Source: an uncultured Eubacteriales bacterium (lineage in GTDB: Bacteria; Bacillota; Clostridia; Oscillospirales; Acutalibacteraceae). From it: a stretch of 18,265 nt of DNA. The notes under the pieces were generated by a model that was not told where the DNA came from, ran no database searches, and saw only the letters and a program-made list of their open reading frames with translations. Of the stretch, positions 7,495 through 15,114 are shown piece by piece; within the stretch, counting starts at the first letter, position 1, and each line of letters opens with the position of its first letter. The position numbers were made by a program, and so were the translations under genes. The stretch lies in assembly GCA_900321515.1 (NCBI GenBank), contig ONWI01000093.1:1-18265 (forward strand). Direction: 5' to 3'.

Positions 7495-8646
7495 TTATTT
7501 CTCGACGTACTTGTTCATAACGCTTATCATGAAGAACGAACCGAAAATTGCTCCGAGAACGGAGAATACAATATTTATCAGGAAGAATGTGAGCTGCTTG
7601 TCAAAAAGATAGCTCAGCGCTCCCGAAAAATCCGTGGAATCATTGACATATGAGAATACCATTCCCAAGAACATAAAGATAACCGAAACAATCGCGCTTA
7701 CAGACATGCATATTCCCATTCCGGTGCCCTTGGAACGGACGCCGTGAAGCATGGTATAGAACACAACCGCAAGCATTCCGGCAGGGAAACATAACGCAGC
7801 CATATGGAAATCGGCTATCATGGAGACGATAAGATAGGGTATGACACCTATGAATGCGCCGAGAGCAGCGCCGAGAATGCCCTTGCCTACGGTGCCTTCC
7901 ACCTCGGTTGTGACGGAATCGTCACTTCCCGAACGGTCGTCGCCCATTATCTCGCGGTATTCGTCTCCGCTGTCATCAAACGTAACACGCGGTTCGGCGT
8001 AATCAGAATCGTTGTAGGTTCCGCCGTACTTATCGGAATATTTGTCATCATCATACTTCGACTTCATACCTGAGTACTCGTCGTAGGATTCATCGTATTT
8101 GCTGCTGTCCGCCTTAATGGGAGCATATTTGCGCTCGTAATCCTCCTCATCCCTTGAAGCCATGGGCTTCGGAGCGGGAGTCTCATGCGCCGGACGGCGA
8201 TTCTGCTTTTGCTTTGCGCTGCATTCAGCACAGAGAGGTTGCACCATGTTGTCAACAAATGAACGCTTGCTCGCCTTTGCGCCGCACTTCACGCAGGTAT
8301 TTGGCACCCGGAAACCGCTCGGACGTGCCTGGGCAATGACAAAATCAAGCACTTTGTCCATAGCGCGAAGCGACATGCTGCCTCTGCTCTCGTCAAAAAA
8401 CAAGGCAAGATAATTTTCAACATCGCCTACCTGCCCCAAACCAAGCTCTCCGCCCTCGGCTGCAAGCGCGTTTTCAAAGCTGTCAAACGCCCTGTTGTCA
8501 CCGGCTGACAGCATAAAAACAAAAAGCTTGCCTCCGTCCTCTTCGCTGACCGCAAAGCCGCAACCCTGATAGACCCCGTAAACAACATCGCCCTCTTTGC
8601 GATAGTTATTGGCTGACTGCCATGATGCAAGTGATGTACTCATCAT
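7495..8646 (-). CDS. zinc-ribbon membrane protein of unknown function
   Basis: A 383-aa protein I do not recognise. It has three parts. An N-terminal soluble domain (about 1-120) includes a stretch about values such as DNRAFDSFENAL. A CVKC...CAEC pair with 20 residues between the CxxC knuckles is a typical treble-clef/zinc-ribbon site. A long hydrophilic linker rich in Asp, Tyr, Ser and Lys (repeated SKYD, DKYSDKYG) then leads to four hydrophobic helices in the C-terminal ~130 residues, ending NKYVEK. Start: the frame is open to ATG 8682, but GAGGAGG lies just downstream of that, 13 bases before ATG 8646, so 8646 (or 8643) is preferred. It precedes hflX by 10 bases, as first gene of that operon. 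Confidence 0.9.
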   Translation of the reverse strand: MMSTSLASWQSANNYRKEGDVVYGVYQGCGFAVSEEDGGKLFVFMLSAGDNRAFDSFENALAAEGGELGLGQVGDVENYLALFFDESRGSMSLRAMDKVLDFVIAQARPSGFRVPNTCVKCGAKASKRSFVDNMVQPLCAECSAKQKQNRRPAHETPAPKPMASRDEEDYERKYAPIKADSSKYDESYDEYSGMKSKYDDDKYSDKYGGTYNDSDYAEPRVTFDDSGDEYREIMGDDRSGSDDSVTTEVEGTVGKGILGAALGAFIGVIPYLIVSMIADFHMAALCFPAGMLAVVFYTMLHGVRSKGTGMGICMSVSAIVSVIFMFLGMVFSYVNDSTDFSGALSYLFDKQLTFFLINIVFSVLGAIFGSFFMISVMNKYVEK

Positions 8647-8748
8647 AATAAAACTGTATCCTCCTCGGTAATTTATTTTCATAGAAAGGATTTATGGTAG
8701 TAATAAATATCATCATAGATAAACCATTGCTTTTATTGACCTCTGAAT

Positions 8749-8777
8749 ATTTTACAACATTTATTTCGACTCGTCAA
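8749..8777 (-). promoter_or_regulatory. sigma-A promoter of the zinc-ribbon protein-hflX operon
   Basis: Read on the minus strand: TTGACG (8777-8772), a 17-base spacer and TAAAAT (8754-8749). Transcription would start near 8742, giving a leader of about 95 bases before ATG 8646. The divergent promoter for the PAP2 gene lies 130 bases away; the AT-rich stretch between them (8778-8905) shows nothing else recognisable. Confidence 0.78.
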
Positions 8778-8905
8778 CATAAATTACTCTAATTAACTGC
8801 TCCTATATAAATATTTTATAATTTCTTCATTTTTTTAATTTTGTCGGAATTTAATTTGTTATAAATAAAAGCTTAAAAATCGTTTAAAATGACATAAAAA
8901 AATTA

Positions 8906-8934
8906 TTGAAATATTGTATAAAATATGATATATT
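8906..8934 (+). promoter_or_regulatory. sigma-A promoter of the PAP2/HD-domain unit
   Basis: TTGAAA (8906-8911), a 17-base spacer and TATATT (8929-8934) with an extended TGA at 8926-8928. An additional TATAAT at 8947-8952 has no convincing -35. The leader up to 9005 contains a possible hairpin: ATGGC (8963-8967) with GCCGT (8982-8986), extended by outer GGC/GCC, just ahead of the ribosome site at 8991-8995. Confidence 0.7.
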
Positions 8935-9004
8935 AATAATGATACATATAATTTGAAGGCAAATGGCTTTGTTTTTCTCAGGCCGTGCCGGGAGGTTGTT
9001 CTAA

Positions 9005-9643
9005 TTGGATGTGGTATTGAATTTTATATTATCGCATATTTCATCTTTTGACCAAAGCGTGCTTCTTTTTGTCAACAGAACCATGCGCAGCGCGTATTTG
9101 GACAAAATTATGCCGTTAATAACCAAGTTGGGTGACGCGGGAATCTTTTGGATAGCGCTTGCGCTGATTCTGCTTATTCCCAAAAAAACCCGCCGCACAG
9201 GCGCGGCAATGGGCGTCGCAATGTTAATCGGTCTTATCATTGGCAACGGCATTCTCAAGAATGTCATCGCGCGCACGAGGCCGTTTGACATTTCGCATCC
9301 GGTGCTGCCCAAAAACAGATTGCTGATTGACCCTCCTACCGACTATTCTTTTCCATCGGGACATACTCTGGCGAGTTTTGAAGCCGCGACAGCTATCTAC
9401 AAGGATCATACGGTTTACGGCTTTGCCGCTTTTGTGCTGGCTCTTCTGATAGCATTTTCACGCATCTACCTTCAGGTTCACTATCCCAGCGACGTTATCG
9501 GAGGCGCGATACTCGGCTTCCTCTTCGGAATGCTCGGCAGCACCATTGTACGCTCAGTGCGTGATAGTTGGGCCGCTCGCAAGGAAAGGAAAAACGCGGA
9601 AAAAACTGACGAAGAAAAAGCTTCGGAGGATTCCTCCAAATAA
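9005..9643 (+). CDS. PAP2-superfamily membrane phosphatase
   Basis: A 212-aa membrane phosphatase of the type 2 phosphatidic acid phosphatase family, members of which dephosphorylate lipid (di)phosphates such as undecaprenyl diphosphate or phosphatidate on the outer face of the membrane. All three catalytic motifs are intact: K85-x6-RP (KNVIARTRP, 85-93), PSGH (117-120) and SRIYLQVHYPSD (152-163, with catalytic H159 and D163). About five or six hydrophobic helices are present, followed by a charged cytoplasmic tail rich in Lys, Glu and Asp. The start is TTG 9005, 9 bases after GGAGG (8991-8995). The exact substrate cannot be read from the sequence; undecaprenyl diphosphate recycling fits the envelope genes nearby. 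The HD-domain gene follows after 52 bases with no strong terminator between. Confidence 0.93.
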   Translation: MDVVLNFILSHISSFDQSVLLFVNRTMRSAYLDKIMPLITKLGDAGIFWIALALILLIPKKTRRTGAAMGVAMLIGLIIGNGILKNVIARTRPFDISHPVLPKNRLLIDPPTDYSFPSGHTLASFEAATAIYKDHTVYGFAAFVLALLIAFSRIYLQVHYPSDVIGGAILGFLFGMLGSTIVRSVRDSWAARKERKNAEKTDEEKASEDSSK

Positions 9644-9695
9644 CACATCGGTCAGCTTCCCGATTTAATCTGGTAAGAAAGGTGATCTGATCATA

Positions 9696-10979
9696 ATGGC
9701 AAAATTTAATTTATCTTCTTTACTGAAAGGCTCGGACAGCGGATTGCAGCTTGATGAGCGCTCGACTAAGGTCAACAGGCAGCTTCACATAATAGGTCTC
9801 ATTATCAGCATTATGATGTTTATAATAACACTCGTTCTGCTGGTACTCGCAATATTAAAGGTCTATTCAATCAACAGTGATTTTAAATTAAACCATGTCA
9901 CATACAACACTGCAAATAACGTAAACCAGATTGTTGCATCGCTTCTGCTTCTCCTTGTCACATCAATGACGGGACTGATATTCTTCAGGCTTTATCAGGC
10001 TAAGCCTCCGTTTTCCAGAGGAAATATCCGCATAATACGCGTAGTTGCGATTATGCTTATGCTGCTCTCGGTGCTGCCTATGATTTTTCAGTTAGGCGTG
10101 GCAGGTTTCTTCAATGTTACCTTGAAAAAAATCTCCATCAATTACATGTATATATTCATCGGCATTATTTTCTACTGCATTTCCTATATGTTTGAACACG
10201 GCGATATTATGCAGCGTCAGATTTCCAAAACGGTCAACGTACAGGAAAACATGATACTCACATTGGCTGAGGCAGCCGAGGCTAAATCCGGCAATGTCGG
10301 ACAGCATATCAAACGCGTTTCCGAATATACACGCGTTCTGGCAAAAAATATGGGAATGAGTGATGATGAGGTTGAAAACCTCCGTCTTGCTTCCATGCTG
10401 CACGACATAGGAAATATTCTGATTCCCAGCGAGATTCTGGAAAAGGAAAGCTCCCTTAACGACGAGGAATTCGCTATTATGAAGACCCACGTTGTTGCGG
10501 GCGAACAGCTGCTCCAGAACGCCGAGGGCAAAGTCATGGAGATTGCCAGACAGGTCACTATTGACCACCATGAGCATTGGAACGGTGCAGGATATATGGG
10601 CAAGATCGGTAAGGAGATAAGTCTTCCCGGCAGAATAGTTGCTGTAGCGGACTCTTTTGACATGCTGATCAGCGCCAGAGGCTACAAGAGCGGCTGGGAT
10701 ACCAACAAGGTGTACCACGGAATCTGCGACGACAGCGGCAAAAAATTCGATCCTGAAGTCGTTAAGATATTTATCCAATGCTATAAAGAGCTTCTTGAAA
10801 TTTATAAAAAATACAACAAGACGGTCAGCAAAGACACAGCTCTTTCAGATGATATTGTCGCGGGCTACGAAAAAATCCTCGGCGAATACAATCCGAGAAA
10901 CAAGACCAAGGAAGACGAATCGGTCAGCGTATCAAAATCCTATCAGGATGTCGAGCTTGACCTCAGAAGGCTTATTTGA
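9696..10979 (+). CDS. membrane-anchored HD-GYP-like phosphohydrolase
   Basis: A 427-aa protein with four hydrophobic helices (about 32-57, 78-100, 112-133, 148-167) followed by a metal-dependent HD domain. The helical part, with PPFSRGNIRIIRVVAIMLM (104-122), resembles DUF2975 membrane domains. The HD part has the HD dyad at 236-237 in MLHDIGN, IPSEIL (243-248), a conserved MKTH (262-265), HHEHWNGAGYM (291-301), then VADSFDML and KKFDPEVV, in the order of HD-GYP domains. HD-GYP proteins hydrolyse cyclic di-GMP; here the GYP triplet reads GYM, so c-di-GMP activity is not assured. The ribosome site AAAGGTGAT (9678-9686) fixes ATG 9696. Likely co-transcribed with the PAP2 gene. It is probably a signalling enzyme with a membrane sensor; the ligand is unknown. 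Confidence 0.9.
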   Translation: MAKFNLSSLLKGSDSGLQLDERSTKVNRQLHIIGLIISIMMFIITLVLLVLAILKVYSINSDFKLNHVTYNTANNVNQIVASLLLLLVTSMTGLIFFRLYQAKPPFSRGNIRIIRVVAIMLMLLSVLPMIFQLGVAGFFNVTLKKISINYMYIFIGIIFYCISYMFEHGDIMQRQISKTVNVQENMILTLAEAAEAKSGNVGQHIKRVSEYTRVLAKNMGMSDDEVENLRLASMLHDIGNILIPSEILEKESSLNDEEFAIMKTHVVAGEQLLQNAEGKVMEIARQVTIDHHEHWNGAGYMGKIGKEISLPGRIVAVADSFDMLISARGYKSGWDTNKVYHGICDDSGKKFDPEVVKIFIQCYKELLEIYKKYNKTVSKDTALSDDIVAGYEKILGEYNPRNKTKEDESVSVSKSYQDVELDLRRLI

Positions 10980-11022
10980 CCCAGTTTGTTTTTGGAATTG
11001 CATTATTTCATCAAATTTACCG

Positions 11023-11056
11023 GTGCAGGGAATTCGCGGATTTCCCTGCACTTTTT
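11023..11056 (+). terminator. rho-independent terminator of the PAP2/HD unit
   Basis: GTGCAGGGAA (11023-11032) pairs with TTCCCTGCAC (11042-11051) around a 9-base loop, followed by TTTTT (11052-11056). It lies 43 bases past the HD gene stop. Confidence 0.94.
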
Positions 11057-11067
11057 GTGTTGACAGC

Positions 11068-11112
11068 AAAAAATCGCCGCAGATCCTTTAATACTAAGAG
11101 CCTGCGGCGATT
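11068..11112 (-). terminator. rho-independent terminator of the M23 peptidase gene
   Basis: On the minus strand AATCGCCGCAG (11112-11102) pairs with CTGCGGCGATT (11082-11072) around a 19-base loop and ends in six T (11073-11068). It lies 20 bases past the stop at 11133 and is back-to-back with the convergent plus-strand terminator. Confidence 0.92.
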
Positions 11113-11132
11113 GCAATATTTTTCAATGAACA

Positions 11133-12764
11133 TTAAAAATAATTCATCGGATTGTTTGCCTGATTGTTCTTGCGTATCTCAAAATGAAGATGCGGTCCAG
11201 TGGATGATCCGGAGTTTCCAACTCTGCCTATTGCCTGCCCCTTTGAAACAGTAGAACCCGAGGAAATTGTAACCGCGCTCAGATGGGCATAGCATGTGGA
11301 ATATCCGTTGCCATGAGAAATGATAATATGGAGTCCGTAACCGCCGGCAGTACGTCTGACAGTAGCAGTTCCCGAATCCGCGGCAACAACGGTACGTCCG
11401 TAAATGCCGCCGCACGAAATATCTATACCTTTGTGGAAACGTCCCCAGCGCGGACCGAATGGCGACGATATGCTGTGCACACCCGGCACCGGCCACATGA
11501 ATCTGCCAGTACCCACTCCGCTTGGCTTCTTTGTACCCACCTCATAGACGGCGTCAACAGGCTGCTTGGTGACAGTGGATGAAATAACCTCGCTTGCCAC
11601 CTGCTGACCGTTAATTTCTGTAACCTGCTTTACAACCTCGCGTTCACCCCGAATCCCCTTTGTAATGCACTTTGAATAGCTTGTATATTCGTTGTTGTTT
11701 TTTATGGTCTTCTTGGAATAATTAATTTTTTCCTTTACCTTGACCGTTCTGACGGTCTGCACCTTAAGCACAGGAAGCTCCTTCTCCAGAAGCACAGATG
11801 TGCCGGGAACAGGATCATCCGCTAAATTTTCATTGAGCTTAATCAGGCGGTCGTAAGACATATTCGCCACATTTGCGATAGACTGAGCCGTATCTCCCTC
11901 ATTTACGGTGTAAAACTGAGTTTCGGTGCGCTTGGTCGAGATGGTTTTGGCAAATTTATCTGATGAAACAATCCTGTCTGTGGAATACAGACCGCTGATG
12001 ATATCGGTGGTACCCATGAAGCTGACCTTTTCACCGGGAGTGCCGGTCTTGTATTTATCAAGGAAGCTCTCCATGATGAACTGAATGTCGCCGTAGCTTC
12101 TGGCGGCTGCGCAAAGCTCGCCGTTTATGTAAAGACCGTATGCGCTCTCAACGTTGCTGCTGTCGGCAAGAAGCGCTTCACAGAGCATTTCAGAGCTCAT
12201 ATTCATGGATGAACTCACAGAAGCCATCGAATATGACGGTGTGAGTGAATCTATGTAATCGGAACTTGTATTCGCCGTGCGCTGGCTCAACAGCCGGACT
12301 GCGTTGTTGTATACGCTCTCGTCCTCGATATAGCCCAGCACCTTGCCGTTGCATGTAACCTCAAGCTCGTGCGGATAATTTATAACATTAAATACAACCA
12401 CCGCAAGAGCTGCAATGCACATCATTGGAAGCACTACATTTACTACGCCTGCAAAGAATCCCTTGTGCTGCCTGAATGTAGCGCCAAAACCTGCGCTTCC
12501 TGTCGCTCCGTCGCATATGTCAAGAAATTCATTCCATGCGCCTGAAACCGGTTCAGCCACATGTTTCCGGAAAAATCCGGATAATCTTCCGCTGACAGGA
12601 TGGAAGAATTTTGATATTCTTCGGCGCTTGTTGTAAGTGACAAATTGCAGTTTAAGTCCTATCCAGCAAAGCATACGGTAAAATCTACCAAATACATTGA
12701 CTTTTTTCTTTTTGCCGTTAGCTTTGATTTTTTTGACTATTTCTCTTTTTGTCAGATTGCTCAT
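11133..12764 (-). CDS. membrane-anchored M23 endopeptidase with LysM and G5 domains
   Basis: A 543-aa cell-wall hydrolase that should cleave peptidoglycan cross-bridges or stem peptides outside the cell. The order is: a basic cytoplasmic N-terminus of about 100 residues; one transmembrane helix (about 103-129); an extracytoplasmic region of unknown fold (130-280); LysM (about 284-328, FYTVNEGDTAQSIANVANM); G5 (about 334-410); and the M23 domain (about 422-543). The M23 zinc and catalytic residues are present: H444 and D448 in HKGIDI, H494 in YAHLS, and HLHFE 525-529. GGAG precedes ATG 12764 at normal spacing. The unusually long cytoplasmic N-terminus may connect it to an intracellular partner. 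It is transcribed alone from a promoter just upstream. Confidence 0.95.
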   Translation of the reverse strand: MSNLTKREIVKKIKANGKKKKVNVFGRFYRMLCWIGLKLQFVTYNKRRRISKFFHPVSGRLSGFFRKHVAEPVSGAWNEFLDICDGATGSAGFGATFRQHKGFFAGVVNVVLPMMCIAALAVVVFNVINYPHELEVTCNGKVLGYIEDESVYNNAVRLLSQRTANTSSDYIDSLTPSYSMASVSSSMNMSSEMLCEALLADSSNVESAYGLYINGELCAAARSYGDIQFIMESFLDKYKTGTPGEKVSFMGTTDIISGLYSTDRIVSSDKFAKTISTKRTETQFYTVNEGDTAQSIANVANMSYDRLIKLNENLADDPVPGTSVLLEKELPVLKVQTVRTVKVKEKINYSKKTIKNNNEYTSYSKCITKGIRGEREVVKQVTEINGQQVASEVISSTVTKQPVDAVYEVGTKKPSGVGTGRFMWPVPGVHSISSPFGPRWGRFHKGIDISCGGIYGRTVVAADSGTATVRRTAGGYGLHIIISHGNGYSTCYAHLSAVTISSGSTVSKGQAIGRVGNSGSSTGPHLHFEIRKNNQANNPMNYF

Positions 12765-12813
12765 ATCTTTATCACTCTCCTTCTGAGTCTTGATACGATT
12801 ACAATACTGTTAT

Positions 12814-12841
12814 ATTATACTACAAATTTGTAATAATACAA
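12814..12841 (-). promoter_or_regulatory. promoter of the M23 gene with a palindrome in the spacer
   Basis: On the minus strand: TTGTAT (12841-12836), a 16-base spacer and a perfect TATAAT (12819-12814). The spacer contains the 12-bp perfect palindrome TACAAATTTGTA (12821-12832), a possible operator for a dimeric regulator. The stretch from 12842 to 13022 contains nothing else I can identify. Confidence 0.65.
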
Positions 12842-13022
12842 CCCCGAAACGACATTTTCTTGCAATCTTCGCATAATATTTTTCGTTCCGAGGTCGATTA
12901 AATATATATTGCACAAAAACTCCATCAATAAATCAGCATATTATCGTTCCTATGTGATATTACTGTGAGATAATGACGGACATCGGGCAGGCTCTTGCGG
13001 AATAATATGTCTGATATCAGCT

Positions 13023-13988
13023 TTATTTTTTCTGGTTCATATCCCACTTTACGCCGCTGAAATTGATTCCGTCGGTGAATGTCTCGAACTCACCGCAGCC
13101 TTTGCACATAACGTCAGAAGCAAACATTTCGATGAGCTTCTCTGATTCAAGCTGAGCAAGAGATGTGAGGTCAAAAAAGCTCATATTGGAGCGGAAATCC
13201 CTGTTTCTCGGGTCAAACCAAACGCTGTTGGTCATATTAGCGTAATCAAATCCTGTGTCGTAAGTTTTGGGGTAAAAACGGCAGGCAAGAACGCCGCCCC
13301 TCGTGCCAGGTCTTACATACGGCAACAGCCTCTCCGCAAATTCCGCGGTTGGTCTTTTGATAAACATAGGATCCTTGCGCAATCTTGTGCCGGATCTGAA
13401 GTCATCTATAAGCAGCATAGCGAGCTTTCTTGGCGTGTGTATGCTGTAGATGTCGCAAAGCAGCAGCGAATACAGAAGCGCCACAGCCTGGTCAAGTCCT
13501 TCCCGCTCAGGCAGACAGCAATCAAGGTCAAAATCGTTTATTGACATTCCCTTTTCACGCTTGAGCATCATAAGATCGAGATTGCTCTCTACAAGGGCAT
13601 GGTAATTGTAATTTTTGCCGCGCTCGTCGGTTTTTTCAAGCAGTTCCATATTGTAATGCACCATGGGATGCACAAGCCTGTCATAGCAATAGTGGCAGCA
13701 GAACCCAATCGAATAGGAAAAGATCAGATCAAAATTCTGATGATCGGCACAGTATCGGCAGACCTTGGCAAGCGAATTAAACAGCACAGCAGGATTGCCG
13801 CCATGAATGGCTGAACCATATGAGCGCAGACTGCCGGACTGCCATGGCATCATTCTATGGAAAAAAAGTATATCAGGACCCTGACAGCCCCATATAAAAG
13901 CATCGCTGTCAAAATGCTGCATAGCGGTAAGATTCTCATTATTTAATATGTGCTCTCCCAGCAGCCAATGGCTTATAATATCCGGCAT
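13023..13988 (-). CDS. zinc-dependent phospholipase C-family protein
   Basis: A 321-aa protein matching the zinc-dependent phospholipase C (PF00882-type) pattern seen in many Firmicutes hypothetical proteins. The likely zinc-site residues are H7 (IISHWLLG), D39 (GCQGPD), H99 and D103 (FCCHYCYDRLVHP), H107 and the later HALVE (H130, E134). It starts MPDIISHW and lacks a signal peptide, so unlike clostridial alpha-toxin it looks cytoplasmic, and its real substrate is unknown. Start: the frame stays open to 14144, but that extension runs through a terminator hairpin; GGAGGG sits 8 bases before ATG 13988, so this start is preferred. A leader with a terminator precedes it. No terminator is obvious downstream. 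Confidence 0.88.
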   Translation of the reverse strand: MPDIISHWLLGEHILNNENLTAMQHFDSDAFIWGCQGPDILFFHRMMPWQSGSLRSYGSAIHGGNPAVLFNSLAKVCRYCADHQNFDLIFSYSIGFCCHYCYDRLVHPMVHYNMELLEKTDERGKNYNYHALVESNLDLMMLKREKGMSINDFDLDCCLPEREGLDQAVALLYSLLLCDIYSIHTPRKLAMLLIDDFRSGTRLRKDPMFIKRPTAEFAERLLPYVRPGTRGGVLACRFYPKTYDTGFDYANMTNSVWFDPRNRDFRSNMSFFDLTSLAQLESEKLIEMFASDVMCKGCGEFETFTDGINFSGVKWDMNQKK

Positions 13989-14035
13989 AAACAATACCCT
14001 CCGTTTCAAAATAATAGAGAAATGAACAAAACAGC

Positions 14036-14081
14036 AAAAAGACACAAGGCGAACGACAAATATTGCCGTCCGCCTTGTGTC
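14036..14081 (-). terminator. rho-independent terminator in the leader of the phospholipase-like gene
   Basis: On the minus strand GACACAAGGCG (14081-14071) pairs with CGCCTTGTGTC (14051-14041); inner bases extend the stem with a mismatch. TTTTT follows (14040-14036). It lies only about 48 bases before ATG 13988, so it either ends the upstream transcript (lipoprotein gene or a small RNA) or acts as an attenuator for the downstream gene. Confidence 0.88.
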
Positions 14082-14130
14082 AGAAAAGAGTATCAAAAAA
14101 GGGATAGGAGTAGGTGTAGTCCAAATAAGA

Positions 14131-14232
14131 TCATAACGGAACAATCAAAACCGACCGGATGAGAACATGTACATTCAAAACCTGCACAGAGGTTCGTTTG
14201 ACTCCCATTACTGTTATTAAGTATAAAGACAT
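14131..14232 (-). CDS. possible 33-codon leader peptide
   Basis: A short open frame, ATG 14232 to TGA, encodes a hydrophobic, Val/Leu-rich peptide of 33 residues beginning MSLYLITVMGVKR. AGGTG lies 8 bases before the ATG. It ends about 50 bases before the terminator at 14036-14081, the arrangement expected of a translated leader or a small membrane peptide. Codon evidence is minimal and no homologue is known to me, so this is a tentative call. Confidence 0.25.
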   Translation of the reverse strand: MSLYLITVMGVKRTSVQVLNVHVLIRSVLIVPL

Positions 14233-14305
14233 TTTATGAACACCTAATTAACTGATAAATAACACTTTGTGAACAAAGAAGCGGCATTCAAATCGTTTTT
14301 TTACT

Positions 14306-14335
14306 TTTATAATAAGTTTTATTGTAAATTTACAA
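14306..14335 (-). promoter_or_regulatory. possible promoter and palindrome for the 14295-13989 leader
   Basis: On the minus strand: TTGTAA (14335-14330), an 18-base spacer and TATAAA (14311-14306). The -35 is embedded in a perfect 14-bp palindrome, TTGTAAATTTACAA (14322-14335), which could be an operator. The surroundings are AT-rich, so chance matches are possible. Confidence 0.35.
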
Positions 14336-14391
14336 AAGGCACTTTTATTCCGGACGCCGATTGGCAGCAGTCAAATGATTGACTGTGAATA

Positions 14392-14985
14392 TCAGCTTTG
14401 AATAATTGAAAATACAGAAGCGACAGGAGTGCGGACATCTGACAAAATACGGTTGACTCCAAGAGAATTGACAATGTACCATTTGTTGTCCACCTTAGTC
14501 ATAGCAACTTCAGCGGAAACCGTGACAGATTCAGCCTTTTGAACTCGTTTTTTTATCGCTGAGGCAAGCAGCCCTGCCGGATCATCCTCCGATCCGCCGT
14601 CCAGAATAGTTACCGTATCACCGAGAGCAGCGCTGCAAATGGATTCGATATCATTTGGCATGGTTATTATCACCTGAGCAATAGCCGAACTGCCGTCTAT
14701 GCTGATATTATCACACTTCCACTCTATCCGGGAAGCAATCGAAACACATGACTTCAATGCCGCTTCGCCGTCGTCATACAAGTCGTGCTTTGCCATGCAG
14801 CACTTGTTCATAGCTCCTATATTGTAATCACAAAGAGCCTTCATATACGAATTCAGAAGCGATTCCGTCATTGTGCTGTCGTCCGACTTGCTCTCTCCGC
14901 AGGAAACACAGAACAGCGCCATCGTCAGAGACATAATCAGAGACATCGCCCTTGTGATCAGAAGCCTGTTATCCTTATCAAGCAT
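14392..14985 (-). CDS. small secreted or lipoprotein-like protein of unknown function
   Basis: A 197-aa protein with an N-terminal export signal (hydrophobic about 12-27) ending in FCVSC, then a mature part beginning GESKSDD. The cysteine at about 29 after VS suggests a lipobox, though the -3 position is Cys where Leu is usual, so lipidation is likely but not certain. The mature region (about 35-190), with SYMKALCDYNIGAMNKCC and a C-terminal VDNKWYIVNSLG, resembles DUF4878/NTF2-like extracellular lipoproteins; this is a fold-level impression only. Five further cysteines lie in the mature domain. The ribosome site GGTGGTGAT precedes ATG 14985. It follows the dacF-like gene on the same strand after 129 bases. 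Confidence 0.85.
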   Translation of the reverse strand: MLDKDNRLLITRAMSLIMSLTMALFCVSCGESKSDDSTMTESLLNSYMKALCDYNIGAMNKCCMAKHDLYDDGEAALKSCVSIASRIEWKCDNISIDGSSAIAQVIITMPNDIESICSAALGDTVTILDGGSEDDPAGLLASAIKKRVQKAESVTVSAEVAMTKVDNKWYIVNSLGVNRILSDVRTPVASVFSIIQS

Positions 14986-15057
14986 AAAGCGATCACCACC
15001 GTGAAAAACATAAGTATCTGCAAATTGTACAATTCAATTATTTCTCATTACTGATTG

Positions 15058-15107
15058 ATACTCATTTCCGGTTCAAAAAATATCTGATGTCAGCGAAAAA
15101 TGAGTAT
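15058..15107. repeat. inverted repeat downstream of the dacF-like gene
   Basis: ATACTCATTT (15058-15067) and AAATGAGTAT (15098-15107) are perfect 10-bp arms with a 30-base loop. The loop contains a small CTGACATCAG hairpin (minus strand) followed by ATATTTTTT, which could be a weak minus-strand terminator just past the stop at 15115. The outer repeat itself is not followed by a U-run. Confidence 0.45.
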
Positions 15108-15114
15108 TAACAAA

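Noticed and set aside
13989..14144. N-terminal extension of the phospholipase-like protein up to 14144
   Set aside because: It would be encoded across a strong terminator hairpin, and the family N-terminus and ribosome site both place the start at 13988.
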